Of a stretch of 64,000 bases of DNA, positions 12,100-24,100 are shown one piece after another. Numbering within the stretch: the stretch's first letter is position 1; every line of letters begins with the position of its first letter. The stretch comes from Whalleya microplaca (taxonomy: Eukaryota > Ascomycota > Sordariomycetes > Xylariales > Xylariaceae): assembly GCA_022497155.1 (NCBI GenBank), contig MU385754.1, positions 124,001 to 188,000 on the forward strand, in the 5' to 3' direction. A model generated the notes under the pieces. That model had not been told where the DNA came from and ran no database searches. It saw only the letters and a program-made list of their open reading frames with translations. The position numbers were made by a program, and so were the translations under genes.

Positions 12100-13772
12100 A
12101 TGAGCACTTCGAACTCGGGTGACACCCCCAAGGGTCGCGAGGTTTTCCATCTCCCGCCATCAGACCCTCAACTCATCTCCAAGATCCCGAGGATACTTCC
12201 TCATGAGCGCGTGTTTCCCATTCAGATAGGATCTGAGCTTTTTAAGCTCTCGGGGGCTTCCCTCTCGTCTGACGGTGCGTACCAAACCACCCTTGTATCA
12301 ACCCCCTATCCGTGAGTATTATGTCAGCCCTGGCATTTTTGGTCTACTCAGATGGCACCACATACCTGTTAGAAGATTATGGAAACACACCCCATCTTGC
12401 CGAGAAGGTGTCACTGACTCGCTGTCTAGCGCCGTCTTACTTCTCCCAGTATTTCTTATGTCAGCTCAGAAAAGCAGAAGAAGCTGGAGAAGACCCGTCA
12501 ATAGCCATCCGGACCTTATACATTGATAGGGACCCTGTTACCTTCAAAGATATATCTCTGCATCTTCAAGGTTATCATGTCACTCCGCGCGATGGGACGC
12601 ATTTCGTGCGCCTGTTTGCTGATGCACAATTCTACACCTTGCCCAAGCTGATGTCCCAGCTCTACGAGGAATCTATCTTCATTTCCATCGGCCACCGCGA
12701 GTTTCAAATACCCCGCGATGTATTTACTGGCCCTGGAAACTCGCCCAACTTTTTCTCCTTGGGCTTTGGTGTTTTCTTCTCGCGGCCAGAGGAGATTTTC
12801 CCTGGCTTGGAGCGGGAGCATCTGATCCGGCCGCCGTCGATTATGCCACCATCCGTCCCAAATCGGTCGGCCGATATTTTTGCCGACCTACTGTGTCTCT
12901 TGCGTGGCTATCCCGTGCATATCCGGGGCGAACAACACCGCGCCTCGCTACTCCGTGATTGTCGCTATTTCAACTTTAAGGGTATAGAACAGAAATTGAT
13001 TCCACATCATATAAGCTTTAACCAAGCCCGGCAACGACACGAGATCGTTATTAGGCTCGAGGATATTCTTAAATCCGGCATCTCGATTGCCACGGATATC
13101 CCACTGACACCGGTTACCAATGGTGAGCCTGTATCGGGATGGGTGAACTATATGAGGCCCTATGAAGATGATAAGCAGTATGAGCTTGTTCTGGAAATCG
13201 GCGGTGAGAACACAAAACTTCATCTAAACATTATGCGTGCCGAGTTCTTCGGCCAAGTCAAGGCGCGCGTAGCAAGGCTTTTCGAGGTGATCGCCACAAA
13301 GCTGAACCTCCCGCCGACTACACAGCCCCTAGGTCTGCTGATGGCGTCAGGTGGGGCTGGTAGCCAACCGGCCACGCCGGGCAACACCCCATTGAGTGAG
13401 GACCTTGTTCGAATGGTTATTGAGCCCGAGTCACACATTGTTCTCGATGGGAAATTATATAACAGCCAGGTAGAAGGCGAGGAAGTAATTCCGGCCATGT
13501 CTACAACATCATCGACGGGGTTCGGCGGAGAACAAGATTCGCCTATATCTAGCATAGGTGGGTATCTGGGTCCTTCGAGGAAGAGGAGACGACTTGATAT
13601 ATCGAGTCACACCTCAGAGGAATGGATAGTGCGCACCGGGCAGTGGAGGCTTCGAATACAGGGTTCGAAGAATGGGAAGAGCGCGATCGAATGCGTGCTC
13701 ATAGCCGTTAAGCTCGACGTTTACAGCGGCGAGCACGCTAGGAATGCGCAGCGAGGATTCTTGAAGGGCTGA
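12100..13772 (+). CDS. BTB/POZ-domain protein (yeast YLR108C/YDR132C type)
   Basis: Spliced model: 12100-12274 joined to 12430-13772, 505 residues. The 155-bp intron starts GTGCGT and ends CTGTCTAG. It lies inside the BTB core and restores FKLSGASLSSD followed by APSYFSQYFL, which is continuous in relatives. A second BTB-like segment begins near IFISIGHREFQIPRDVF. The middle section (ICAS-like strand-rich region with VLEIGGENTKLHLNIMRAEFFGQVKARV) and a C-terminal WRLRIQGSKNGKSAIECVLIAVKLD are also typical of this fungal family, which includes two uncharacterised yeast proteins. A basic SRKRRRLD stretch could be a nuclear signal. BTB domains mediate oligomerisation or Cullin-3 binding; the true role here is unknown. 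An alternative start inside the intron (12312) would break the BTB fold and is disfavoured. Confidence 0.82.
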
Positions 13773-14406
13773 CAACTACCGGTAAGAGAGCGGTAGGATT
13801 CGATGCGTGTATCCGTGTATTTGGTTTGTGTCTATTGGTCGTGTACCAGTGTGTCTATATGTATTATATTCCATTGTTAAAGAAGTTATTCGAACATTTC
13901 TAACAAGTAGTTGATCGTCTGTATTTAGGATGGGAGGTACGAGGTAGACGACATAACATTGTAGCAATAAGCTAAGCTGTAGTAAGTTTCCCTATCCATC
14001 CTTGAGGAGCAATCATACCGAAAGCCGGCATCTCACCTTAATCCAGTTAGTAACTCAGAAATATATACTGTTCAAGGATAAAATGTAAGCAGAATACTTG
14101 CATATCTATCTGTATTTGATGCCAGCGTCCACTGTGTACTAGCGTGATTCAATAACGTCCTTGTCGAGCTTATAAACAACCTTCGCCCCCAACTACCGAC
14201 TTTTGTCATTTGTAAGGTGTCCAACAGGAATCAAGCTCCATCACCAATTTACATTACCCAATCTACCGCACCCAATATATCGCTTTCCATTTACAGTAAA
14301 AAGCCGGAGCCGTTCCTTTCACCACTCAGGGTTTCATTTAGAACGCCTTCTACATCAATGACTCTGTACAACCCACCTCACCCACATGCACTCAACACAG
14401 CCGAAA
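13773..14406. other. Intergenic stretch between BTB gene and ADH pseudogene
   Basis: About 630 bases, AT-rich, with no supported gene. It holds the 3' end of the BTB transcript and the former promoter of the dehydrogenase pseudogene. Confidence 0.6.
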
Positions 14407-15096
14407 ATGGCACCCTCCACAATCCCGGCAGAAACGAAGGCTGTCTGGTTGACCACCTTCAACCAGCCCTACAAACTAAACACCGTCCCAATCTCGGCCC
14501 CCACGACCTCGTCAAGGTCACCCTCGCCCTCGCCCTCGCCACACGGGCCACGCGATGGTGACGGGCGTCCTCGGCACTAAGCTCCACGTGGCGGCCTCGC
14601 ACGAGGGCGCGGGCACCACCATCGCGGCCAGGAGCCCGGCGACCACGTCATGTGCGGACTGCCTCTGCACGCACCCCTGTGGCGTGTCTCGGCCACAACG
14701 AGTCTCGCCTCCACGTCGCCGGGTGCCTGGCCAAGTACGTGCACGTGGACACGCGCTTCACGGCACGGGCCGCATGGCCTGGAGAGCTTAACGCTAGCGA
14801 CTACCTCGCCTTGGTGAGCTATGAAGGCGGTACTGGGTACTTCTTAGTGCAGATTGCACAGCCGGAGGATCCCCTTTCAAGAGCTAGCACTCCGGGATAT
14901 TAGGATCAAGGATAGTTTGCTGTAGTCCCACGAGAAGAGCAGGGAGATGGCGAGGGCGGTTGCGGAGGATGGACTCAGTGTCAAGGCAGACCCGGTTGAG
15001 GGGTTAGAGAATATTGATGGGCTGATCTCTTTCGTGGGGAGGCTTAAGATTCAGGGGAAGGCGGTCGTTGTTGTTGGTCCAGTGCATAGGTATTGA
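14407..15096 (+). pseudogene. Zinc-dependent alcohol dehydrogenase pseudogene, internally deleted
   Basis: Pieces of a medium-chain zinc alcohol dehydrogenase lie in order but in different frames. The N-terminus at 14407 reads MAPSTIPAETKAVWLTTFNQ. The catalytic zinc region near 14537 reads RHTGHAMVTGVLGTKL, where functional enzymes have Cys-His-Thr-Asp, so the first zinc ligand is lost. SHEGAG follows, then a shifted frame with HVAGCLAKYVHVDTRFTAR, and the C-terminal end (LRDIRIKDSLL, stop, then GLENIDGLISFVGRLKIQ and GKAVVVV) closing at 15094-15096. The whole spans 690 bp against about 1050 bp for an intact gene. The missing part is the NAD-binding Rossmann core. Several frameshifts and an in-frame TAG confirm it is dead. 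Differences are not RIP-biased, so decay was by ordinary mutation and deletion. Confidence 0.8.
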
Positions 15097-18000
15097 AGAG
15101 GGGAGAAGCTGGGCGCGAAGTGGTGATATCGCAAAGTTGCAGATGTTATGCTTCTTTTGCGTTGAGAAAATTCGACCCGTATCCCAAACCGTCGATCTAC
15201 TTAATGGTTAAGAGCTCTTCATTTGTCTGGTTTACCTAGTACCAACAAAACCAATAGGATGTTCGACACGAACAGCGGATTATATAACGTTCCCAATCTC
15301 AAACAAACAAATGTATCTAGACTTCGATTAAAACACGTTGCAGAAACTGGTTATCTTCAACTACCTTTTATAATCTGTACTATAACTATATCATGACCAT
15401 CTTTAACCCTAACCCTAAGCAAGCAGTTCTATTATATATATATATGGAGGAGCCATGGAGGAGCCACAAGGCTCACACATTAAAAACTACTTGCAATAAA
15501 GACTACTTGCAATAATTAAAGAGTAAATACATCAATATGGACAGCGTTTCTGAATTGAATACGACGAGCTGTGTGACGTTAATACTGGGGTATATGTCTA
15601 AGTCTAATTGTAGCTCGTTGTAGCATAACCCTCCCAGCTACTTCTAGGCTATCTGTCTGTTGAAGCTATAATACTTACTACTAGAATAGTCGTGACTGTA
15701 AGTAACACATCGATAGAGGAAACTTAATGGGCAAAACAATGTCAAAAAACGTACAACACCGGGGATTCGCTGGTCGTCACCGACCCAACTACTAGTCCGG
15801 CGCTCGACTGGTTTATCTATGGGAGAGCGGACGGGATCCCGAGTTCTCCAGTGGCTATGGTCGTACGTGGCAGATGTGGATATTATTATGGCATATGTAT
15901 CTCAGTGAAAGCAGCAGCAGGAGCTGCAACCTAGCTCCGTTTGTCCGTCTTGGGCGAAAGGTTGCGTCGTACACAAACAGACTTGACATAAGCACGCATG
16001 CTCAGATACGTATATCAAATAAACACGAATACAAATGCAGCTATGTAACTTTAGTATTTGCAAGTAATTGTGGTAAAACCCTGAGCAGAGCTATGACCAG
16101 GAGACAGTTCATACCGTTGTCGGTCCCACCGTGCTTCCAATATCCACGAGAGAGTTTATAGATATAGACGGTGATACAGTCTCAATTTCAATGGACTCAA
16201 GGTGATTGCTGTAGCTACTGATTGAATTATTTCATAACGTGTGGAAATCTTCCTCGGTAAACAAGACAAAGCGTAGGCCCTGCAAGTGTTTACCACCTAG
16301 CTATCGACACAAGTTTCTCACAGACGATGCATCTATATGCTGTTCTAAAGCACTAAATACATTATTAAAGTTTTTTTAGAAGATATATCTTCTCTGACGG
16401 GTTCCATTATAGGCGGCGTACCTAGGAATACTTTACTTTCTCTAGCTTAGGATAAAAGGGGCTGTCTTGAGGCTTATCTAGATTCTCTGTGGTCCAAAGA
16501 TTGAAAAGATCATGGAAAGAACTAACCATGAAGAAGGCTCCACTAGCTGGCGTTTGTCCCAATGAAAGTGATGCGTGGGTTTGCTAAATGAGGCCATGTA
16601 TTCCATGTCTAAACAGAAATGGACGAGGTCTCGGGAAGAAGATGTTGACGGAAGGTTTAGGCCTATTTAGTCACTGTTTGAAAAAATTATTAGATTTACA
16701 GGCCAGTTGAGATGCTCGTTACTAAAATCCTAGAGAGTAAAGAAGGTTCGGAGGTAAAGGGGTTTCACACGCAACTAAGAGTTAGGCAATCACCTATCAA
16801 CCAAGATGTCCCGCTCACACCTCATCAACGTCTGCTGTCCGCTTGATAATCAGGCACTAGGACTCCTTTTTGGTTGAACCCTCTGTTGGTCCTATAACTC
16901 ACGTGGACCTTACCACTCCCGGAGGCGATTACTTGCAAAGAGGGATACCAGCAAAGAATATGGGCCAGGTAGACGGCTTTGGCGCTTTTCACAGACTGTT
17001 GTTTCCAAGGTATTGTACATTCCATATGGTGAAATGAGTGGATTTACCTCTTATAAGCTGACATGAACCGCTTCACGATATTCTCATTGAAATACTTAAG
17101 GGGTTGGTGTAGATAGCATGGCGTGGTCTATGACTATATTGTTCCTAAATTCTCATGATCTTCACACGGCAATGAGATGATATTGTGCGCAAGACTATGA
17201 AGCTTGAAAGAATTATAGTATAGTAAAGGTTAAATATAAGTACAAATATTAGAGATTAACAAGCATATGCCATACCTGTACCTAGCCGTCGCTGGTACCA
17301 AGAAGTCATATGGCTACGTATAGGAAGTGTTCGCTATTGATTCTTAGCCAATATCAACAGAAGTTTGGCACGTGAGAGTTCTACCACGGCTGAGACAAAT
17401 TTACTGAACACAGATGATGAATACGAGAGTATTGACTACTTCGCTGAGAGCAAAAGAACCATCCGTGAGACCAACAAGCCTGCAAACGCCCGTAATTATA
17501 AGTATGAACAAGGTTGGATAAAATGGCAGCAAACACCTTCTCCTATTAATGACTCAAGATACTAAGCATGTCTAGCTATGGTCTGGCTCTCACTTCCCCA
17601 CGGAGGCGAATCAAGAACCAACGTCGAGCCGACCCGTAGCGTCTAAGATGGAATCCTGCTTATATCTATTTTTACCCGGCAAACGATTAAGCATAATCGC
17701 CACGTGCCGTTCGTCGGCATATTCTCCATATGACGAAATGCGCGGTTTAAGGACCACACCATCATTGAGTACACTAAGGTAGAACCATAAAAGCCACTTG
17801 AAGGATCGTGAAGATGCGCAACCAACCCCGCAGTATGTCGTTGGATCAGAATGAATGTACATGTATAGCCAATGATAAGCCAAAGGAACCTTCATGCAGG
17901 TCCTCATGGTCTGATCTGCGTCGTCGATACCAAACAACTTTGGCTTCCTCCAACAAGATTGGAAGTTGAGATGTCCCAGGATAGGCAGTTGGCAGAGCCG

Positions 18001-19882
18001 CAGCGATCACAACGTTTCGTTTGTTCTATTCCAAACAGGCCACAAACCGGAAATACGCAATCCAAACTCATGAGATGGAGCTTAGGCAAGACATAGCTGC
18101 AAGTATCCTACGTCTGAGGATTCTTATCCCATACACTGCAGAAGCGAAAGGGGCAAAAGAGTTTCGTGGCGAAATGACTAACTGCCGGAGGACTTACGGC
18201 TGGCTACACCAGCTTGTAGCACTCCAGCTCAGACACTTTGATTAAATTTAGGAGAAGAGAGAAGGCTGACGAGTCTGCGCCAGCCTCGGCATTCAAATCC
18301 CCAACATCTCCTTACATATAGGTTAGATGGGCTAATACCAAGTCCCGACAAGATCTCCGGATCTCGGACCTGCGTTTGCGAGCGTGAAGCCCAGCCACTC
18401 GGGTGAGCACCTACCTTGCATCGGGAAATTATTATCATGCTGATTTATACGCAGTAAGAACGCATGGCAGTTAGTTGGGCAAGACTGCAAGAGAGAACGA
18501 CAGTGATGCCCAATTCTAGGCAATCGCGCTGCAACCGCAAAGGAAACAGTTCATCCTTCAACCTTACACCGCTCGCCCATCACTTGAAGGTCGTGAGAGT
18601 ATGCTCTGCTATTGGCTGCAGCGGCGTGTGTGTGGGGTCTGGGGCTAGCTGCAAGGGTTGCGAGCTTCCTCAATGGGAGTCCTTAATGATTGCCCCCTGG
18701 GAGACTACGTGGGGATGACTGCTGAAGAATGTGAGAACTGATGGAATTCTACGGCTTTTGGCACAGATTGGCGACCTTTTTGGCTTGTTGGAGATGACCG
18801 TTCTCTCGGATCCCGGTGCCCTGGCCCTGGCAAGTTTGGTCAGCCTTGGTTTGATAAAGCACACGCTCTTCAACGCTGCCATTGAGATCGATGAACATGA
18901 TGCCTAAGACGTTGAAGATGAGAACCGACATCGAGTACAAACTATAGTCTATCAAGAGAAGGAGGGCATCACGATATGGTTATTCTGTATACATAGTAAT
19001 GCCAATCAGGAATGGGAACGCTAAAACTAGGTTATCAACTGCATCCGAAACTCTGGTTTACCTCCACTTATTTAATTGAAGTGGGAACCTCACAAGACCA
19101 GGAATGATCCTAGGTATGCAATGCCCTGGCATCCCAGACGTCGCGGGGAGTTATCGATTGTCGCTTAATTAAATTAAAACGTCGTGATAATGTTCGCAAA
19201 CCGCGTTAAGAACGCGGCGGGAATCCTGAAGTGTTGACGGGACCCATTCCAAAATGGGACAGGAATTCGGCTTCATGTGATCGGTAAAGAATGTTGGTGC
19301 TTCGGACCTGTCGAAGGATGATTCTGGGTCGGTAGCGTTCAGTCGATGCCCGTGCGGAGTTAACACTGCATTGCTGGGTCGCTGCTGGATATCATTTCTA
19401 CATGTATTCGATATCTACAGTTTATAAATCTCACGAATCCATGAACTCCAATACTATAGGCTTGTCGGTTCTGAATGTCCTATGTCACCTCATGTTATAC
19501 GAGTGTTGTGCAACGCCATCGTCATTCTATTTTAATAAGCTTTCAACGCATATCATGTATACATACGACAGTGGCTTGCTGTTGTTTCCCAAGATCTCCC
19601 GGGGGCACCGGAGAGCGGTCCAAGTGGAGGGTTCATGGGGGTACATAGATTTGTATATATAACAATCTGTGTTATATCCCCAGAAATGAGGCTTGCCAAG
19701 CTCGCTCTTCGACAGAGTTGTTGTGCTTCGTATTCTGTATCGTTCCAGACTCTGATTAAGCTTATGGGGCCCGTCGATATCGGCATCACCTAGAATTGGA
19801 AATTGAGCCATTAAGTTGGTACTATATATACAACTTCTCGCCATACGTATGTACTAAATGTTGGTTATGCCTTGTTTTCGCC
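15097..19882. other. Gene-free stretch flanking the nested transposons, about 4.8 kb
   Basis: No open frame longer than about 110 codons and none recognisable. A short telomere-like run, two units of CCCTAA, lies at about 15403-15417. A near-duplicate of ggaggagccat follows an AT microsatellite at about 15431-15465. Overlapping minus-strand frames at 17611-18089 look mildly protein-like but carry stops and match no family I can name. Base composition is intermediate, unlike the strongly AT-rich transposon block that starts at 19885. Confidence 0.45.
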
Positions 19883-19884
19883 TA

Positions 19885-19973
19885 CCCGTGCTACGCCCCA
19901 CCTTTTTTTAGATTTCGCTAGGGCTCACCACCTAAAGGTAATGCTTACTAATAATTTACACACACCACTAATT
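19885..19973 (+). repeat. Left terminal inverted repeat of the pogo-type element
   Basis: 89 bases beginning CCCGTGCTACGCCCCACC. They match the reverse complement of 29976-30064 with about nine differences, all transitions. TA precedes it at 19883-19884. Confidence 0.92.
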
Positions 19974-20047
19974 CACATAATTATTGACAATATTATAACA
20001 ACTACCCCTTTTCTTAGCCGTTTTTAATCGTTTAAAATTCAAAAAAA

Positions 20048-20984
20048 ATGGAATTACGCTTGAGAGACGCTATATAATATAAGCTTGATTTTCTTAAAGC
20101 CCTATTAGCCACAGTAGCCCGAGATTTCGGGGTTATACGCGAACGCCTCCGCATACGGCTTACGGGTGCCTCCGGTAAAAAAAACACAAAATCACTATAA
20201 ACCAAGCTCTCTGCTACTAAAAAAAGTGCTATCTGCCGGTATATTAACCGCTTAAACCGGGTTAACTTTACAGTAAAAGCCGAATTTATCCGGGATGTTA
20301 TAAATCTCTTACTAAAGGAAAAATCCTCCTCGTTAAAAATAAACCTTTTTACAGTAGGGAGGAATTAAACCACCAGATTTATAAAACGCCACAAATATAT
20401 TTAAAAGCTTTAAAAAAAGCTTAATTCAAATCGAAAAGCCTTTAAAAACCTCTAAAAAGTTACGAAATATTACTAAAAACTTAAAAAAGTTATTAAAAAT
20501 AATAATATCCTCCTTAAAAATATTTAAAATATAAACAAGACTAGCTTTCGAATAAGTATAAATAAAAATTAACTAATTATTACTAAACAGCATAAAACTT
20601 ATTATTTTAGCCTGCTAAAAAATCGAAAGTCTTATATAATAATTAAGGCTATTAGCGCTACCGGTACTTATATCCCTACTTTTTTAATATTATTAAATTA
20701 GCTATATATAACATATTAATATTAATAATAAGAACTTTATAATGCTATAAAAATTATGCTAATAAGTAGCAATTATTCTAATAACGAAATTAGTTTAAAA
20801 TAAATATAGCACTTTTAGCAATATATAGTTTAAAAAACTATAAAAGAAAAAAGACTATTAATTTTTAATAGCTATAGATCTCATTATACCTTTAAGTTCA
20901 TTTAATATTATAAAAACTATAATATTATTCCTTTTAAAATGCCTCTTTATTTTACACACTTATTATAGCCGCTTAATATAATTA
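20048..20984 (+). pseudogene. pogo/Fot1-type transposase, 5' part, RIP-degraded
   Basis: Starts at ATG 20048. Readable blocks include the helix-turn-helix ATVARDFGVIRERLRIRLTG, the second DNA-binding domain, a remnant of the first catalytic block (NINKTSFRI, where relatives have Asp-Glu-Thr-Gly), KAISATGTYIPTFLIL, and LLIFNSYRSHYTFKFI, which corresponds to the second catalytic Asp region (DDE superfamily endonuclease, CENP-B/pogo type). Many codons are stops of the kind RIP makes from CAA/CAG. The open frame is cut at the LTR insertion, within the region following THLLQPLD in relatives. Joined to 29211-29875 across one duplication copy it totals 1,602 bases, exactly 534 codons. Confidence 0.85.
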
Positions 20985-21158
20985 TAAAAAGGGTTATTAT
21001 GGGGTAATAGTGTGTATTATAAGATAAATAAAAATTTAGCATTTAAGTTATAGCGGAGCTACGATCCTAAATGTTTAAGATCTTTTATTTTTCTTATTTA
21101 CTATCTTATTTTATCTAATTTAAGCTAGTTCGGAGAGCCCCTCCAGGGCCCTATATTA
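20985..21158 (-). repeat. Left (3') LTR of the nested retrotransposon
   Basis: 174 bases, colinear without gaps with 29032-29205. I count about 20 differences, all transitions, in both directions, which is the RIP pattern. Outer border defined by the AATTA duplication at 20980-20984. Confidence 0.9.
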
Positions 21159-21199
21159 AATGCCGCGGGACAAAAGAAACTTTATTATCCTTAATGGCC

Positions 21200-24100
21200 T
21201 TAATCTAATAGATTTAATTCATAAATGCTTATAGATTCTTATAAGAACGGCCTCTTTTTTATTTAAAAGGTTCCTTATTCTTAGCGCTTTTTTCCTCTGA
21301 TGCGATAACAAGTCTTCCTCTCACTTGCCGTTATTAATACTTGTCTATTAGCTTAAAAAAACCTTTTTCCCGCAATTTATCCTCAGGTTTCCAGCTATTG
21401 TTGTTATATTTATAGCCCTTTTATTTAATCAAATAGTTATAACTATTTTTGCAATAATTGAGTCTATAGTTAATAATTACCTCCGTCTTAAATATAAGTA
21501 CTATATCTAGGTTTTTATCCCAATCAAACACTACTAGTCTAGGCGAAGGGCTTATATAATAAAAAAAATCTTTACTGTTAAAACTAGGAGACAAATATAT
21601 AATTAAAATAACTGGGTAAATAGCGATACTTTTTCTAAAATCTAGCTCGTAAATATTACGCCTTATTTGCTTGATTACCTTATATGGGCCGGCGCGCTAT
21701 TAAGCTAGTTTTCTTCCAGGCTTACCCGGAAGATTATATCTGTTATATAATTTCAGGTACACCTTATCTCCCTCCTTAAATTCTATTAATTTATGCTTCT
21801 AGTTATATAATTTCTTAGCTCGTGAAGCTGTAAAATCCATAAATAGCTCGGCGTTTTTATAAATATACTTACGTAAGAATCGGATGTTTTCGTAACGTCG
21901 GGAATTGTTTAAGGTTATAAGTAAGTCGTTCGGTTTAAGGAGCTTAAATCTAAAGAGTATTTCATATATAAAAGACTTAATCGAATCGCTATATACGCTA
22001 TTAAAGTTTTATTATAGTGCCGGCAATATGTTTATTTAATTAAGCTTAGGATTTTTAAAATAATGGTACCGAAAAGCGATTTCCACTATTTAATTTTTAC
22101 GTTTAAATAACCCATTACCTTGCGGGTGATATGCCGTAATTATTAATAGCTTCGTTCCGATCTTTTTTTAAAACCTTATCTAGAATTTTGAAGTAAATTT
22201 CCTATTTTAATTAGAAATGATTTTAAATGGCATTCCCTAATTAGATAAAAGTAATTGCTTAATAAAAACTATACCTTAATCTTCTGTTATATGTTTTTTA
22301 TTTCCGGGAATAAAAAGTGTGCGTTTTGATATAACGTATATAACTGTTATTAATGTGTTATAATATTCTTTATTAGTCCTTTCTAATTTTTAAGGCGTGT
22401 TTTTAGCTAACACCTTTGGGAGTCTTAAAATAAAATCCATTGCGATAGTGCGTATAAGTAATGAATTAAGGGGCTTAATTAATTGATAATTGCCGGAAGG
22501 CTTATTTCGGCTAGTTTTACATATATTGCATGTTAAGCAGTGCTTAATGTATTTTTTAGCCAAATATAACTTACGTGTAATTACGTATCTGTTAAGTTCT
22601 TTAAGTATTTATTTTAATCTTTAGTAATGCTTGCTATCGTACGCCATTTCTAGGAATTCCTTAACCATGCCGAAAGGTACATATAATCGATACTCTCCAC
22701 GTCTATTAATATTATATAGCAATTTATCGATGATAATAAATGGGTGCCCGGGCTTAAAAAAAGTGATAGCGTCCTCGCTATCCCTTATGCTATCGATAAT
22801 TTTCTTATATTTAATATCCTTTTAGTACGCGTTTACGAAGCGCTATTGTAATGTATTATTTATGATAGCCTTACTTGCGGCGAACTATACCTGATCTAGA
22901 ATAAGCTTCTTATCGGATTGTTTTAGCTTACTGTCCATACCAGCTATATCTCCGATAGCTAAGAGACGACTAAAGGCATCTAGTATGTGGTTGATTTTAC
23001 TAGGGATATGGTATACTTGGAAACTATATTATAATAAATAAATAGACGCGTTTATAAGTCGGCGATTGGCTCGATCCGAAAATAAAATATTTAAAAATAT
23101 TTAATTAAAAATATTCTTAATTACGGAATAATCGGTAAAAATAACCATAAGATGCTTACAAGCCTTTAGTATTATACGCAAACGTCTTGCGGCTTATATA
23201 ATATAAGCCACTTTTAACTTGGAAAGCCTGTACTGCGTTTTTACTTACAATAAGCTTCGGCTTAAAAACATAATTAATTCGATTTATAATCCCGGTATTG
23301 GCTAATTTATAATTTATTTATAGCTGTTTTTAACGTAAAAAAATATAATACCGAAACTGCATTTTACCGATATATTTATTTATATATATAAAACCTTATT
23401 TAGGTCGTAATAATATAGTATAATATACTTGCGGATTGTTTATTATATAGCCTTAAATAAGGCTACTTCGGCCTTAGTTAGTTTGTAATATATAAATCTT
23501 ATATACGCTTAATAATAACTAGGGTTTTTCGGAAATAACCTGCCGTTTTTCCGACCTTTAGCAAATAAAGCTATTTTCCTTTTTTATAATAGTTTAAAAA
23601 GCTATATATAATACGGTATAAGCGGTCGAAAAAACCTTATTACGCCTAAATACTTTTTTAAAGATTTAAGGTTTTTTAGGAATTGTTAATCGCTTATAGC
23701 TGCCAGGCGTTTGTCCGTTATAGCTAGTCCTAAAGTATTCACGCGAAAACCGAGCAGCTTAATTAATGGATACCTTAAGAAAAACTTTTTTAAAGAGAGT
23801 AAAATATATCGCTTTTAAAACAAACCGAAAATAGTCCTTAAGTAGGCTAAATGTTCTTTTTTTAAGTCCGAGAAAATGATAATGTTGTTAATAAATGCCT
23901 TTATGTAATGACGGTACTCCTGTAAGAGCTTATTTATAAATTGTTAAATATAGGCAGAGGAATTCCGAAAACTTATTATAGCCATAGTAAACTTTTTTAA
24001 TTTATATAAACTAATAATTATAAATTTATCCCGGAATTTATAATAAATAGTAAATTAATAAAAAAAATTTATAGTGTCGATTATTATAACCTAGGCTTTC

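Noticed and set aside
21159..21176. Primer-binding-site-like GCCGCGGGACA on the plus strand beside the left LTR
   Set aside because: It would need a plus-strand element, but reverse transcriptase and integrase remnants are clearly on the minus strand.
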